Positions 45,927-54,003 of a DNA stretch of 64,000 nt are shown in pieces. Positions within the stretch are counted from its first letter, which is position 1. Each line of letters begins with the position of its first letter. The DNA comes from Geothrix sp. PMB-07 (GTDB lineage: Bacteria > Acidobacteriota > Holophagae > Holophagales > Holophagaceae): the NCBI RefSeq assembly GCF_030758935.1, contig NZ_CP132333.1, forward strand, positions 2,232,992-2,296,991, in the 5' to 3' direction. Below the pieces are notes generated by a model. It was not told where the DNA came from. It ran no database searches and saw only the letters and a program-made list of their open reading frames with translations. The position numbers and the translations under genes were made by a program.

Positions 45927-46804
45927 AGGCCCTGCCCTATTACAAATTCTACTGGCAGGATTGGCGGGCCTCGAGGACCGTCCAGCGGATGAATTATGTC
46001 GAGCGTGGGCTATACCGTGAATTGCTCGATGAATGCTGGGTCGAAGGATCAATCCCCTCAGATCATGTCGAGTTGGCCGACATTTGCGGGTGTCCCGAGC
46101 AAGTGCTAACGGATGCTTGGCAGATGCTAAGCAAGTGCTTCAAGGATGCTGGGAATGGACGTCTCATCAACCTGCGACTGAACGAAGAGCGTACAGAGCA
46201 TGACCAAATAAGGGCCGCCAAAGCGATTGCCGGGAGATCTGGAGGCCTTGCTAAATCCAACAAGGTCACACCCCTTGTAGCAGATGCTAAGCAACTGCTC
46301 GCGGCGGCTAGCGGATGCCATATAGAAGAGAAAGAGAAAAAGAAAAAGAAGAGTAGAGAAGAAAAACACACCCCCCCACCCCCTAAAGGGGGAGGCTGTG
46401 AGGCTGATGAATGCGTAGATGAGGTTCTAACCATCTGGCGAGAGGTTTGTGTCCCTGCAGGGCTGCCTGAGGTGATCAAGGTCACTCCGCCACGCAGGAA
46501 GGCCCTTCGGGAGCGATTGAGGGACCAGGGTTGGATCGACCTTTTTCGAGAGGCCTGCATTTACGCGGCAAGATCTCCAGAGGGTTCCTGGATGCGTGGT
46601 GAAGGGGAGATGCGGTGGAAGGCTACCCTCGACTACTTCTTGAAGCCTGGGAGCGTCGAAAAGACCGTGGAGAAGGCCCGTGCTCCGCTTTCGGTGCTCA
46701 GGCCTCCATCCAATCGTCAGCCTGTGATGGCCGCCGATGAAGCGCACCGCCTTCAAGTCCAGAGAATGCCGGTCATGAAACTTGAACGTGTGGGTGCCTC
46801 ATGA
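45923..46804 (+). CDS. DUF1376 replication protein (O-like)
   Basis: Start at 45923 by the ATGA overlap. 293 residues. N-terminal DUF1376 signature YYKFYWQDWRASRTVQRMNYVERGLYRELLDECW, a winged-helix-like fold of phage replication initiators. A charged low-complexity linker (EEKEKKKKKSREEKHTPPPP) at residues ~134-153, then a C-terminal domain with WIDLFREACIYAARSPEGSW. It is paired with a DnaC-like loader, as lambda O with P. Two 20-base near-identical repeats inside it, in different reading frames, suggest that the origin lies in the gene. Confidence 0.8.
   Translation: MKALPYYKFYWQDWRASRTVQRMNYVERGLYRELLDECWVEGSIPSDHVELADICGCPEQVLTDAWQMLSKCFKDAGNGRLINLRLNEERTEHDQIRAAKAIAGRSGGLAKSNKVTPLVADAKQLLAAASGCHIEEKEKKKKKSREEKHTPPPPKGGGCEADECVDEVLTIWREVCVPAGLPEVIKVTPPRRKALRERLRDQGWIDLFREACIYAARSPEGSWMRGEGEMRWKATLDYFLKPGSVEKTVEKARAPLSVLRPPSNRQPVMAADEAHRLQVQRMPVMKLERVGAS
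46098..46370. other. Candidate replication origin with iterons
   Basis: GCAGATGCTAAGCAAGTGCT (46120-46139) and GCAGATGCTAAGCAACTGCT (46280-46299) match at 19 of 20 bases, with a further partial copy AGCAAGTGCT at 46099-46108. A purine-rich, A-rich tract follows (46323-46370) that could be the unwinding element. The two full copies are read in different codon phases, so similarity is not protein-driven. Confidence 0.45.
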
Positions 46805-47457
46805 CTATTCACGAATACCACCCTCGTACTCGAGAACTTCTCCAGAGAGCTGGCTTAAGTCGGAGAGAATTGCGCGCCCTTGAGGAAACACCCATTCATT
46901 CCCTCCCAGGCGAATCATCAGGCTATGGCCTCATTGGGCCTGTTGGATGCGGGAAGACGTGGTCCCTTATCCAGCGCATTGCACAGGAGATCAATGCCTA
47001 CGTGCTTGATCAAGACAGTCCGGAAACCGCTTGGTTGAAGTCGATGATCGAGGTCATTGACGGAATCCGTTACGACGTGTGCCGGTCCATTGTGTGGGTG
47101 AGTTGGCCCGACCAGGCCGAGAATCTTAAACGCATGGTTCTTGACGCTCAGGCCGTGAGTGAATGGGTCAAACAGGCTTCCGAGTGCTGGTTGCTTGTGC
47201 TGGACGATCTTGGAGCGGAAAGAGTGCGTGGGGTCGACGACTTCTCGCGATCCGTGCTCGCAGAGGTCATCGATAGCCGGTACAGGAACGAGGAAATGGT
47301 TTGCTGGACCAGCAATTTGAGCGCAGAGGAATTGGCCGTTTTTTATCGCGGGCGAATTGCTTCCCGTCTTCTAAGCGCATGGCCACCCTTCGAATTGGAA
47401 GGCCCTGATATGCGACTACAAGCCATCAGCCCATTACCTGGGGAGGGGCTGCTATGA
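46801..47457 (+). CDS. DnaC-like helicase loader ATPase
   Basis: 218 residues, ATGA overlap with the DUF1376 gene. Walker A GPVGCGKTWSLI (about residues 44-55); Walker B LLVLDDLGAERV; sensor-like WTSNLSAEEL and arginine finger candidate RIASRLL. The order matches the DnaC/IstB family. It should load the host helicase DnaB at the element origin. The motifs are intact, so the replication module appears functional. Confidence 0.85.
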   Translation: MTIHEYHPRTRELLQRAGLSRRELRALEETPIHSLPGESSGYGLIGPVGCGKTWSLIQRIAQEINAYVLDQDSPETAWLKSMIEVIDGIRYDVCRSIVWVSWPDQAENLKRMVLDAQAVSEWVKQASECWLLVLDDLGAERVRGVDDFSRSVLAEVIDSRYRNEEMVCWTSNLSAEELAVFYRGRIASRLLSAWPPFELEGPDMRLQAISPLPGEGLL

Positions 47458-47520
47458 CCTGACTACCTCTGAATTCTTCGGTCTCTCACGCGATTTAATC
47501 CTTCCATTTTTGGAGAACCC

Positions 47521-48078
47521 ATGAAATTGAATGTCAAAGAACTGCAAAAGGAATTGGCTCAGGCTCAGAGTGAGCTTGGAATCCTGAACCAGACAGGTGA
47601 ACAAGCTCAGAAGGCGATAGACCAGGCCCAAGAGCGGGTTGTATCCGCGACTGAGCGCATTGCCAAGGCCCAGGCAGCCTTCGGGCGGGCACTGGTGATG
47701 GGGAAGGGCGAAGAACCGGCGCGAGTCGAATTGGAGAACGCTCAACGCGATCTGGCCTCCACTCAAAACGAGATTGATGCAGTGCTCTTGGTCCACGAGG
47801 AATGCAACAGCCGTGATATGGATACCCGGAGGAACCAGATTGGCCTGAGGATCAGAGAATTGAATCGATTGGTCCGAGAGGCCATTGTTCAGCAAGAACT
47901 TTCCAAGGTTGATCAGAAGACCCTGCAACCTCTCCTGCGTGCCTGGGCCTTCGAAGAGGGGCCTGGAACTGGGCATGGCTTCGCGCAGTGGTTTTCCTCC
48001 CGGTATCAGAACTTCATCCTTCATCCGGAGGAGATGAAGCGATTGGGCGCGGATGTCCGATCCGAGTACGGCGTCTGA
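47521..48078 (+). CDS. Coiled-coil hypothetical protein, 185 aa
   Basis: A GGAGAACCC site lies before the ATG. Residues ~1-125 form a long heptad pattern (KELQKELAQAQSELGILNQT ... LENAQRDLASTQNEIDAVLL); the C-terminal part (RAWAFEEGPGTGHGFAQWFSSRYQ) is globular. Such proteins occur in phage scaffold or tail-associated positions, but there is no recognised family. A hairpin lies just downstream, separating it from the next gene. Confidence 0.6.
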   Translation: MKLNVKELQKELAQAQSELGILNQTGEQAQKAIDQAQERVVSATERIAKAQAAFGRALVMGKGEEPARVELENAQRDLASTQNEIDAVLLVHEECNSRDMDTRRNQIGLRIRELNRLVREAIVQQELSKVDQKTLQPLLRAWAFEEGPGTGHGFAQWFSSRYQNFILHPEEMKRLGADVRSEYGV

Positions 48079-48086
48079 ATCATCCA

Positions 48087-48119
48087 CACAAGGGGTCACA
48101 ACCGTTGTGGCCCCTTGTG
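48087..48119 (+). terminator. Hairpin after coiled-coil gene
   Basis: A 15-bp stem (48087-48101 with 48105-48119) with one T.G pair and a 3-base loop, 9 bases after the stop. No T run follows, so it may be an RNA-processing or stability hairpin instead. Confidence 0.5.
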
Positions 48120-48142
48120 CCACCTTCAAAAGGAGTCATTCC

Positions 48143-48490
48143 ATGCAAATCAGTGAAACACAGAAACAGGCTGCCAAAAACTATGCTGATGCTATCGAAG
48201 ACCTGATGAGAAAATCAGCCGCACAGGGCAAACCCATCACGGCATCCGAGGCAGCTCATGCACTTGGAATTACGCCCTTAGGCCTCTCTCTCTCTCTTGA
48301 GAGGCAGGAAGCCAATCGTGATCTTGAGAGGGCGAAAGTGTTGGAGGCGTCCTCAAAAAACGTCTCCGAGCATCGTTCATCTTTCCGATCCATAAAGGGT
48401 GCGGGTGGCGGCCAGACACAAAACAATGACCCACAACGTTCAGAGAGAATGGCCAGCTTTCGCCGCAACCCATTTTTCTTCCCTCGTTAG
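48143..48490 (+). CDS. Hypothetical protein, 115 aa
   Basis: AAAAGGAG precedes the ATG at 48143. N-terminal half MQISETQKQAAKNYADAIEDL and ITASEAAHALGITPLGLSLSL suggests a helical, possibly HTH-like domain; the C-terminal half is basic and low-complexity (SSFRSIKGAGGGQTQNNDPQ). Not recognised. It lies 16 bases before the gpZ-like gene and could belong to the same late block. Confidence 0.5.
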   Translation: MQISETQKQAAKNYADAIEDLMRKSAAQGKPITASEAAHALGITPLGLSLSLERQEANRDLERAKVLEASSKNVSEHRSSFRSIKGAGGGQTQNNDPQRSERMASFRRNPFFFPR

Positions 48491-48506
48491 AACACAAGGG
48501 AGAGCC

Positions 48507-48809
48507 ATGATTCACCTGAGTATCGACACCAAGGGCTTGATAGACAAATTGAAACTAATCCGGGAATCGGCCTTGAAATATGCGGTGAACATCGGCTTGA
48601 ACAAAGCTGCTAGAGAAGCCGCTATTGCATTTCAAAATGAGATCAATACAAAGGTAGACCGACCAAACCCATTAACACAAAGGGCCTCAAAATTCCTTCC
48701 GGCGCAGAAATGGCCGGTTCCCAGATTTAGGTCCGGGCTAAATGTGAAGGTCGGGTTGAAAAAGAGAGAGCTAATGGCCGGTTGGCCAGGAGCTTCCAGG
48801 AGATGGTAG
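48507..48809 (+). pseudogene. gpZ-like minor tail protein, 5' part (interrupted by IS)
   Basis: AAGGGAG precedes ATG at 48507. The product MIHLSIDTKGLIDKLKLIRE ... INTKVDRPNPLTQRASKFLPAQKW resembles the N-terminus of lambda gpZ-type minor tail proteins (helical start, then an RAS/K motif). After ~88 residues the frame runs into the insertion element and stops at 48809. The missing C-terminal half resumes at about 50144. Tail completion should fail, so the gene is broken. The two halves do not join in frame at any tested duplication, which may mean a small deletion at the insertion point. Confidence 0.6.
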
Positions 48810-49820
48810 CTTGGCTTCCATCTCCGGAGAGGGTAGAGCAACGCTGGGAAGCGACTTGAGCGCTTCGGAGATGCACCGGACGGTGTTGGCCAGGGGAAAC
48901 GCCCTGGCCTTTTCTGTCAGGGCGTTGGCCTCCACCGGGGGTGCCCAAAGCGATAAATCCCGGGGGTCCGGGGGCAGAGCCCCCGTCGCAGGGAGACCGA
49001 GCTGAGCCAGTTCAATGGTGCAGCGGAACTCGGTTGGGGTGAGGTAGCCCAGGCTGCTGTGCGGGCGCTCCTCGTTGTAGCGACGGCGCCAGGCTTCGAC
49101 GATGACCTTGGCCTCAGCCAGGCTGGAGAAGGCCTCCATGTTCAGGCATTCGTCCCGGAACTTGCTGTTGAAGCTCTCGGCCACGCCGTTGGCCCAGGGC
49201 GAGCCCGGGGGGATGTAGAAGGTCTGGGCACCGGTGGCCATCAGCCAGACCTGGAGGTCATGGGCGATGAACTCGGGGCCGTTGTCACTGCGCAGGAATG
49301 CGGGCCATCCCCGGGTCTGGAACAAGCGTTTGAGGACCTGCATGACCTCCTCGGCCTTGAAGGAGGAGGCCACTTCGATGACCAACGCCTCCTTCGTAAA
49401 CTCGTCGGTGAGCGTCAGGCACTTCACGACCTCGCCGTTCAGGCAGCTGTCGTGGACGAAGTCGTAGGACCAGACCTGGTTGGGATACCCGGATTTCATC
49501 GGCACATGCTGGCCGGTCCGGAGGTGCTTTTTGGGACGCCGCCGGACCTGGAGGCCATGGGCTTTGAAAACCCGGTGGACCCGTTTCAGGTTCACCCGGA
49601 GCTGGAGCCGCCTCAGGAGGGCCCAGACGCGCCGGTGGCCATAGCGGGGGTTGGCATGGGCAAGCTGGACGATCCGCTCGTCCAGCCCATCCAGTTTCAC
49701 CCGGCGTGAATACCGGACATAGGAACGGCTCAGGCCCATGGCCCGGGCAGCGCGCCGCTGGGAGAAGCCGGTGGCCGTCAGGTATGCCGCCCCCTCCTTT
49801 CGCTGCGACGCGCCACTCAT
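48771..49820 (-). CDS. IS3-family transposase OrfB (integrase core)
   Basis: 349 residues from the ATG at 49820. Catalytic DDE: WSYDFVHD (D), FLRSDNGPEFI (D) and GVAESFNSKFRDE (E). Ends beyond the usual YLTPTEF tail with ~75 extra residues, perhaps reading into flanking DNA. OrfA stops at 49817 and OrfB opens at 49820; a run of seven A (minus strand, 49826-49820) is the likely -1 frameshift site that makes the OrfAB transposase. Pattern matches the IS407-like branch. Confidence 0.88.
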   Translation of the reverse strand: MSGASQRKEGAAYLTATGFSQRRAARAMGLSRSYVRYSRRVKLDGLDERIVQLAHANPRYGHRRVWALLRRLQLRVNLKRVHRVFKAHGLQVRRRPKKHLRTGQHVPMKSGYPNQVWSYDFVHDSCLNGEVVKCLTLTDEFTKEALVIEVASSFKAEEVMQVLKRLFQTRGWPAFLRSDNGPEFIAHDLQVWLMATGAQTFYIPPGSPWANGVAESFNSKFRDECLNMEAFSSLAEAKVIVEAWRRRYNEERPHSSLGYLTPTEFRCTIELAQLGLPATGALPPDPRDLSLWAPPVEANALTEKARAFPLANTVRCISEALKSLPSVALPSPEMEAKLPSPGSSWPTGH

Positions 49821-50083
49821 TTTTTTCGGAGAACCGTTTTCAGGGCTGCGATATCCAGCTCCCGTTCTGCCAGAAGGCGCTTGAGCTGGGCGTTCTCCTT
49901 CTCAAGCTGCCGCATGTGCCGGACATCGGAAACCTCGACTCCGCCATACTTCTTTCGCCATCGATAGAAGGTCTGCGCCGTGATCCCACGGGCCCGGCAG
50001 AGGGCATCGACCGTCTGCTCCCCCTTCTCCGCCTCTCTGAGAAGCCCCACGATCTGCTCCTCGGTGAACTTGCTTGTCCTCAT
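49817..50083 (-). CDS. IS3-family transposase OrfA (HTH)
   Basis: 88 residues from the ATG at 50083 (MRTSKFTEEQIVGLLREAEK). A helix-turn-helix (GITAQTFYRWRKKYGGVEV) is followed by a leucine-zipper-like LEKENAQLKRLLAERELDIAAL, the standard OrfA layout. Its last codons (R K K stop) cover the A7 slippery run shared with OrfB. Confidence 0.9.
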   Translation of the reverse strand: MRTSKFTEEQIVGLLREAEKGEQTVDALCRARGITAQTFYRWRKKYGGVEVSDVRHMRQLEKENAQLKRLLAERELDIAALKTVLRKK

Positions 50084-50143
50084 TGGATCCGACTCCTTTG
50101 GAGTGGACCTTAACATTTAGCTTGGCTCTATTTGGAGGGGACA

Positions 50144-50710
50144 GGCCAGAAAGGGCGCGATGAGGCCTTGGTTTTTGTGATGGACGATAAAGACAAGGGT
50201 GTTCCACCTTCAAAATATCTAAAAGCACTTATCATGGGTGGATATCGCGCAAACAAGAAATCTGAAAACCTATTGCGAGCAAAGGGCATCCTTCCGCCAG
50301 GCTGGCAGATCCAACCCGGCGATGATGCACCCCTGGATCAGTACGGCAACCTGCGCGGTGGTGGCGCTCGTTACGTGCAGATCTTGTCAGGCCTCCAAGC
50401 TCACAGTGAGGCCGGTTTTCAAATGAACCGGACGAACCGGAGCATGGGACGGGCCATAGCTTCTGGGAAACCATTGAAGGAATTCTTCGTTCTGTACAGC
50501 ACTCAAACCAAGACCCCCTTAGGCGTCTTCACACGCAGCGGGCGGAAGGGGAAAAAGGTCAGCCAGATCCTCAAGTTCACGCCGAAGCGGGCTCGCTACA
50601 ACAAGCTCCTGAACTTCAAGGCGACGGTTGAAAAGGCCTTTATTGATAATTTTGAAAAATATTTTCGAGAGGGGCTTAAAACAATGATCCAAAAGGCGAA
50701 ATCTTGGTAA
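50144..50710 (+). pseudogene. gpZ-like minor tail protein, 3' part
   Basis: An open frame resumes right after the insertion element with KGRDEALVFVMDDKDKGVPP and continues to 50710. The ending GVFTRSGRKGKKVSQILKFT ... FIDNFEKYFREGLKTMIQKAKSW resembles the C-terminus of lambda gpZ-like proteins. It is the second half of the gene interrupted at ~48.78 kb. Without a start codon and Shine-Dalgarno of its own it is likely not translated. Confidence 0.6.
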
Positions 50711-50740
50711 TTGGATTTTCTAACAGAGTAGAGGCATTCA

Positions 50741-51442
50741 ATGAACAATGTAACGATGAAGCGCATCCGACTCTATGGTGCCCTGCGTTCCAAATTTGGA
50801 AAGGAATTCCGCCTGAATGTGGCCACACCGGCTGAGGCGGTCCGCGCCCTGTGTTCGATGGTACGGGGGTTCAAGGAACACCTGCAGAAACATTCAGAAC
50901 CCGGGTACCAGATCATCGTAGGTGGTGAGGCCCGTGGTGAACAATTGCTCGAGGCACCCATGGGCGAAGAATTGATTCAGATTGTACCTGTGGTGGCGGG
51001 CGCCAAGGACGGGCTCACCACGTTGGTGCTGGGTGCCGCCCTGGTGTACCTCAGTGCGGGCACGGGGGCTTTCTCTCTGGCCGGGTGGGGTGCTTCCGCA
51101 GGAATGGCCAGCGCTGTGGGCAGCCTGGGCTTGGCCATGGTCATGGGTGGGGCAGCGCAGATGCTCAGTTCGCCGCAAGATCTGAACACCCAAGCCGGAG
51201 ATAAGGGACCTGACGACACGCCCACTTATGCTTTCAGCGGCCCGCACCTCACCACAGGCCAGGGCAATCCAGTTCCAGTCGGCTATGGACGCCTGCGCAT
51301 TGGAGGAGCCATCGTTTCCTTGGGCATCAGCCCGGAAACCTGGCCAGACAAGGGTTTCGGAGGTAAGGCCGCAGACAATAATGGGAACCCTGGCGGGACT
51401 GGCGACTTGACGCCTTGGGTGTGGGCCGTGGGTCCATCCTGA
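50741..51442 (+). CDS. Lambda tail-assembly protein I-like
   Basis: 233 residues. The N-terminal ubiquitin-like part MKRIRLYGALRSKFGKEFRL with TPAEAVRALCSMVRGFKEHL is the gpI (TAIP) signature, followed by EELIQIVPVVAGAKDG, a Gly/Ala-rich hydrophobic segment (LVLGAALVYLSAGTGAFSLA), and a C-terminal GNPVPVGYGRLRIGGAIVSLG found in the same family. gpI helps assemble the siphophage tail tip. It is intact here, but gpJ, K and other tip genes are absent. Probably a prophage remnant kept by chance or reused. Confidence 0.8.
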   Translation: MNNVTMKRIRLYGALRSKFGKEFRLNVATPAEAVRALCSMVRGFKEHLQKHSEPGYQIIVGGEARGEQLLEAPMGEELIQIVPVVAGAKDGLTTLVLGAALVYLSAGTGAFSLAGWGASAGMASAVGSLGLAMVMGGAAQMLSSPQDLNTQAGDKGPDDTPTYAFSGPHLTTGQGNPVPVGYGRLRIGGAIVSLGISPETWPDKGFGGKAADNNGNPGGTGDLTPWVWAVGPS

Positions 51443-51661
51443 CGGGTTTCCAAGAATTCCCGCCGCGGTGACACCGCACCGCGGGCACAAGGATGGCACG
51501 TTCTTGGCGGACAGAAGGATCCTCCATCTTTCTGGAAGTGGTGGTGGGGTGGCCTGGGTTTAGTGGGCTCAGGTGATACCTACCAAACAAAAGGCCGGTG
51601 CGCCGATCGGGGCATGGTGCCGCATGACCCCGAACTTTCGAATTCTCGATTCAGGTACTAG

Positions 51662-51682
51662 ACCCTCATTTGAAATGAGGGT
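51662..51682 (+). terminator. Hairpin before DUF2190-like gene
   Basis: A perfect stem ACCCTCAT/ATGAGGGT (51662-51669 with 51675-51682), extendable inwards, followed by TTCCTTCC. Lies 41 bases before the DUF2190-like start; may be a terminator or a leader hairpin. Confidence 0.5.
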
Positions 51683-51722
51683 TCCTTCCTCGCCTAACTC
51701 ACTGTTTTAAAGGAGCCATTAC

Positions 51723-52100
51723 ATGAGCAATCCTCAAATCGTCAAATGCTTCACAGCTGAAGGAACAATTCTTCCCTACCGTATCGTCAAGCCAGGTGCC
51801 GGTGATTTTGGTGTAGTTCAGGCAGCCGCAGCTGCAGACAAAATAATCGGCGTCACCATGCCATTGGTCAGCGTTGTTTCTGGTGACAGCGTTGAAGTCG
51901 CGCAGGAGGGCATTGCTGAAGTAAAACTTGGTGGAACTGTCACCCGTGGTGATTTCCTCGTATCAGATGCGAGCGGCCAAGCCATCACCGCCGCGCCGGC
52001 CGCCGGCACGAACAACGTGCTGCTGGGTCGAGCACAGATATCAGGCGTCTCAGGGGACATTATTCCTGTGCTGCTCACTTTGGGTTCATTCCAGGGTTAG
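51723..52100 (+). CDS. DUF2190-like capsid decoration protein
   Basis: 125 residues after AAAGGAG. The layout (ITVE-like start TIL-PYRIVKPGAGDFGVVQA, then GVTMPLVSVVSGDSVEVAQE and VTRGDFLVSDASGQAITAAP) matches the small beta-rich DUF2190 head-decoration (capsid cement) proteins: short strands, a G-D-x-V/L centre, and an A-x-x-G loop. It would stabilise a phage head, yet no major capsid gene is present. Its stop is 3 bases from the second recombinase gene, which is an unusual pairing. Confidence 0.65.
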   Translation: MSNPQIVKCFTAEGTILPYRIVKPGAGDFGVVQAAAAADKIIGVTMPLVSVVSGDSVEVAQEGIAEVKLGGTVTRGDFLVSDASGQAITAAPAAGTNNVLLGRAQISGVSGDIIPVLLTLGSFQG

Positions 52101-52103
52101 CAG

Positions 52104-53216
52104 ATGAACGAACCGGTGCGCCTTCCCCAAGTGCCCAAAAGCTATCGCTGTGGGCCTGTGACAATGATTCCGCGTGGTGGCCGTTGGCATTTTCGTTACC
52201 AGCTCGGGAACGAGCGGAAGCTGCGCACGACGCGGGAACCATTGAAGAATAGGGCCAGGGCAGAGCAAGTTGCATTGGACGCCTACGATGCAGCGAAATT
52301 GCGTGCGAGAGGCGAAGAACCAGAACCACGATTACACCAGGCCGTGGACCTTTGGATCCGAGCCAATGCCCTGGCCAAGAGCCGAAGTCACATCGAGAAC
52401 ATCGAGACCTTTGGAAGGAAACACCTCAACCACCTGGCTGACCTCCGGCTGACCCAGCTCACCACAGCCCAGGTTGAGGATGCCCGACGCATCTTCATGG
52501 AGACGCACGCCGCATCGAGCGCAAATCAGTGGCTGACCTACCTTCGCCTGATTTGTCATTGGGCAATCCGCCGCAAGATGATTCGTGCGATGCCCTTCGA
52601 TGTGGCGGAATTGAAGGTCAAAAGGGTCAGGAAACCTCTGCTTCCCAAGGAGAAGGTTTCTGTTTGGCTGGCGGAAGTGGACGCTCTCACGGAACACGAA
52701 CCAAGTCTGGGCCTAGTTCTACGTCTTGAGATTGGCCTGGGATTGCGGGGAAGTGAGGCGCGCCAGGCGCGTTGGGAGTGGCTAGATATCGAGCGCAGGA
52801 CATACACCCCTGGGGATACCAAGGGCGGGGAGGCGTGGGCACGGCCGGTTCCCGAATGGTTGCTGGCAGAACTGCAGCGCATCGCCAAGCCACTCGGATG
52901 GATGGTGCCTGGATTGGCCGGTACACCCGTCAGCCTCTCGAGAGTGCAACGGATCATCGATGCCGCCTGCAAGGCAATTGGTATCCCCAGGTTCACAGCT
53001 CACAGGCTGCGTGCGACCTATGCCACCTGGTTGGCCGATGAGGGAGTACCACTTCACACCATCAAGAACGCCTTAGGGCACAAGGATATAAGGACGACAG
53101 AGGGCTACCTGCAGGTGGATATGCGAGGGGTTGCCGAGGCCCAGAAACGCATTGCCATCAAGACCGGCATGTCCGGGATCAAAAGTGGCAACCCAACCCG
53201 TACACATCGAGACTGA
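52104..53216 (+). CDS. Second tyrosine recombinase
   Basis: 370 residues. N-terminal domain ~1-85, SAM-like core-binding helices ~85-190 (FGRKHLNHLADLRLTQLTTA), catalytic domain with Arg in IGLGLRGSEARQARWEW, HRLRATYATWLADEG, and LGHKDIRTTEGYLQV with the nucleophile Tyr. Sequence is unlike the first integrase. It is downstream of a head gene by 3 bases and directly upstream of the hairpin-rich region. It may be an integrase of a nested or ancestral element, or an invertase-like enzyme. Confidence 0.88.
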   Translation: MNEPVRLPQVPKSYRCGPVTMIPRGGRWHFRYQLGNERKLRTTREPLKNRARAEQVALDAYDAAKLRARGEEPEPRLHQAVDLWIRANALAKSRSHIENIETFGRKHLNHLADLRLTQLTTAQVEDARRIFMETHAASSANQWLTYLRLICHWAIRRKMIRAMPFDVAELKVKRVRKPLLPKEKVSVWLAEVDALTEHEPSLGLVLRLEIGLGLRGSEARQARWEWLDIERRTYTPGDTKGGEAWARPVPEWLLAELQRIAKPLGWMVPGLAGTPVSLSRVQRIIDAACKAIGIPRFTAHRLRATYATWLADEGVPLHTIKNALGHKDIRTTEGYLQVDMRGVAEAQKRIAIKTGMSGIKSGNPTRTHRD

Positions 53217-53627
53217 TGCTGGATCTATCTTTTACCCTTAGTAGTGTTTCAGAAGGAATCGATATCAGGTCACCCAAGATTACAAATCGCGCCGCGTCTA
53301 ACCAGCTCAGATCACGCGGTGCGTCAAGGTGCAACCCTTGCATGGTTTGGGGATGGCACCCTCCCCGGCGAGGCGTTCACGGGTCCTTCCAGCACCTATG
53401 CCTCGCGGGTAATTCCGACCCAAGGCCTATCAGTGCGTAGGGATTTGAAACACCGTTTCGTAATCGCCATGGGCAATGTGTAGGCATTCAATCAAAACCA
53501 TTCTCAATATGTAAGGAATCATTGAGAGAACACAACGGATGGTGCCCCTGAATCTTCGCTTTGATCATCAAATAACATATTGAATTTAAAGGCGTTGGCT
53601 AAGTAATACGGTTCGTGGATGCTGCTG

Positions 53628-53700
53628 CCCAAGCAAGGGTCGGAATTCAAATCCGACCCTTGCAAAGGTGTGAAGGGAGCGTTCGCACCTTTGGCTTGGG
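53628..53700 (+). ncRNA. Candidate structured RNA, three-way junction
   Basis: A 7-bp closing stem (53628-53634 with 53694-53700) encloses two arms: 10 bp (53635-53644 with 53652-53661) and 11 bp (53664-53674 with 53682-53692, one G.T pair). Loops are 7 bases each. Compact, nearly fully paired 73-base fold. The orientation (plus or minus) is not certain. No known RNA family is recognised. Confidence 0.4.
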
Positions 53701-53754
53701 ACAACAGGGTGTTCCTGCTGATGATCTAGTTATGAATCAGCTTATGAATAAATT

Positions 53755-53804
53755 CAGGGCTCGACATGAAGTCGAACCCTGACCACCCTAGCTTTGAGCT
53801 AGGG
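53755..53804. other. Two consecutive hairpins
   Basis: 53755-53765 pairs with 53771-53781 (one mismatch), and 53786-53793 pairs with 53797-53804 perfectly. They lie between the structured RNA candidate and the AlbA_2 gene stop; possible terminators, but with no T run. Confidence 0.4.
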
Positions 53805-53960
53805 GTACTTCTGGGGTGAGATTGCGGGGAAAATCCGGCAAATCAAATGCGAAAGTGAAACAGGCCATTCGCCAAACAAGGATTTCACCTTTTTCGCTGG
53901 AAATCCGAGGGTGGGGCACCAGCCCGGCATTTCGCCCGACGATCGGTGCTCACATCCGCA

Positions 53961-53997
53961 TGGCCAAGGGTGCACGCCGTGCTCCACGGCCCCCGGC
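53961..53997. repeat. Left 37-bp direct repeat of ATPase cassette
   Basis: Identical to 56770-56806 over 37 bases and in the same orientation; flanks the divergent gene pair at 54.0-56.7 kb. Degenerate copies lie at about 56974 and 57121. Confidence 0.85.
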
Positions 53998-54003
53998 GCG
54001 GCC

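Larger units (their letters stand above)
48771..50143 (-). mobile_element. IS3-family insertion sequence (IS407-like)
   Basis: Carries OrfA and OrfB on the minus strand. The right (5') end is well placed: minus strand TGTCCCCTCCAAATAGAGCC starts at 50143, the TG... pattern of the family. The left end is uncertain, about 48771-48800; no matching inverted repeat or convincing target duplication is visible. It has split the gpZ-like gene. One copy is present in the window. Confidence 0.8.
53217..54003. other. Non-coding region with structured RNA candidates
   Basis: 787 bases without a convincing gene. Holds a three-way-junction fold (53628-53700), hairpins 53755-53781 and 53786-53804, and the left 37-bp repeat (53961-53997). 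A 79-residue frame at 53244-53483 was not accepted. Confidence 0.6.

Noticed and set aside
53244-53483. 79-aa frame (ends ...KHRFVIAMGNV)
   Set aside because: No ribosome site, no recognised domain, and it lies in a region dominated by hairpins; the C-terminal part looks protein-like but support is too weak.
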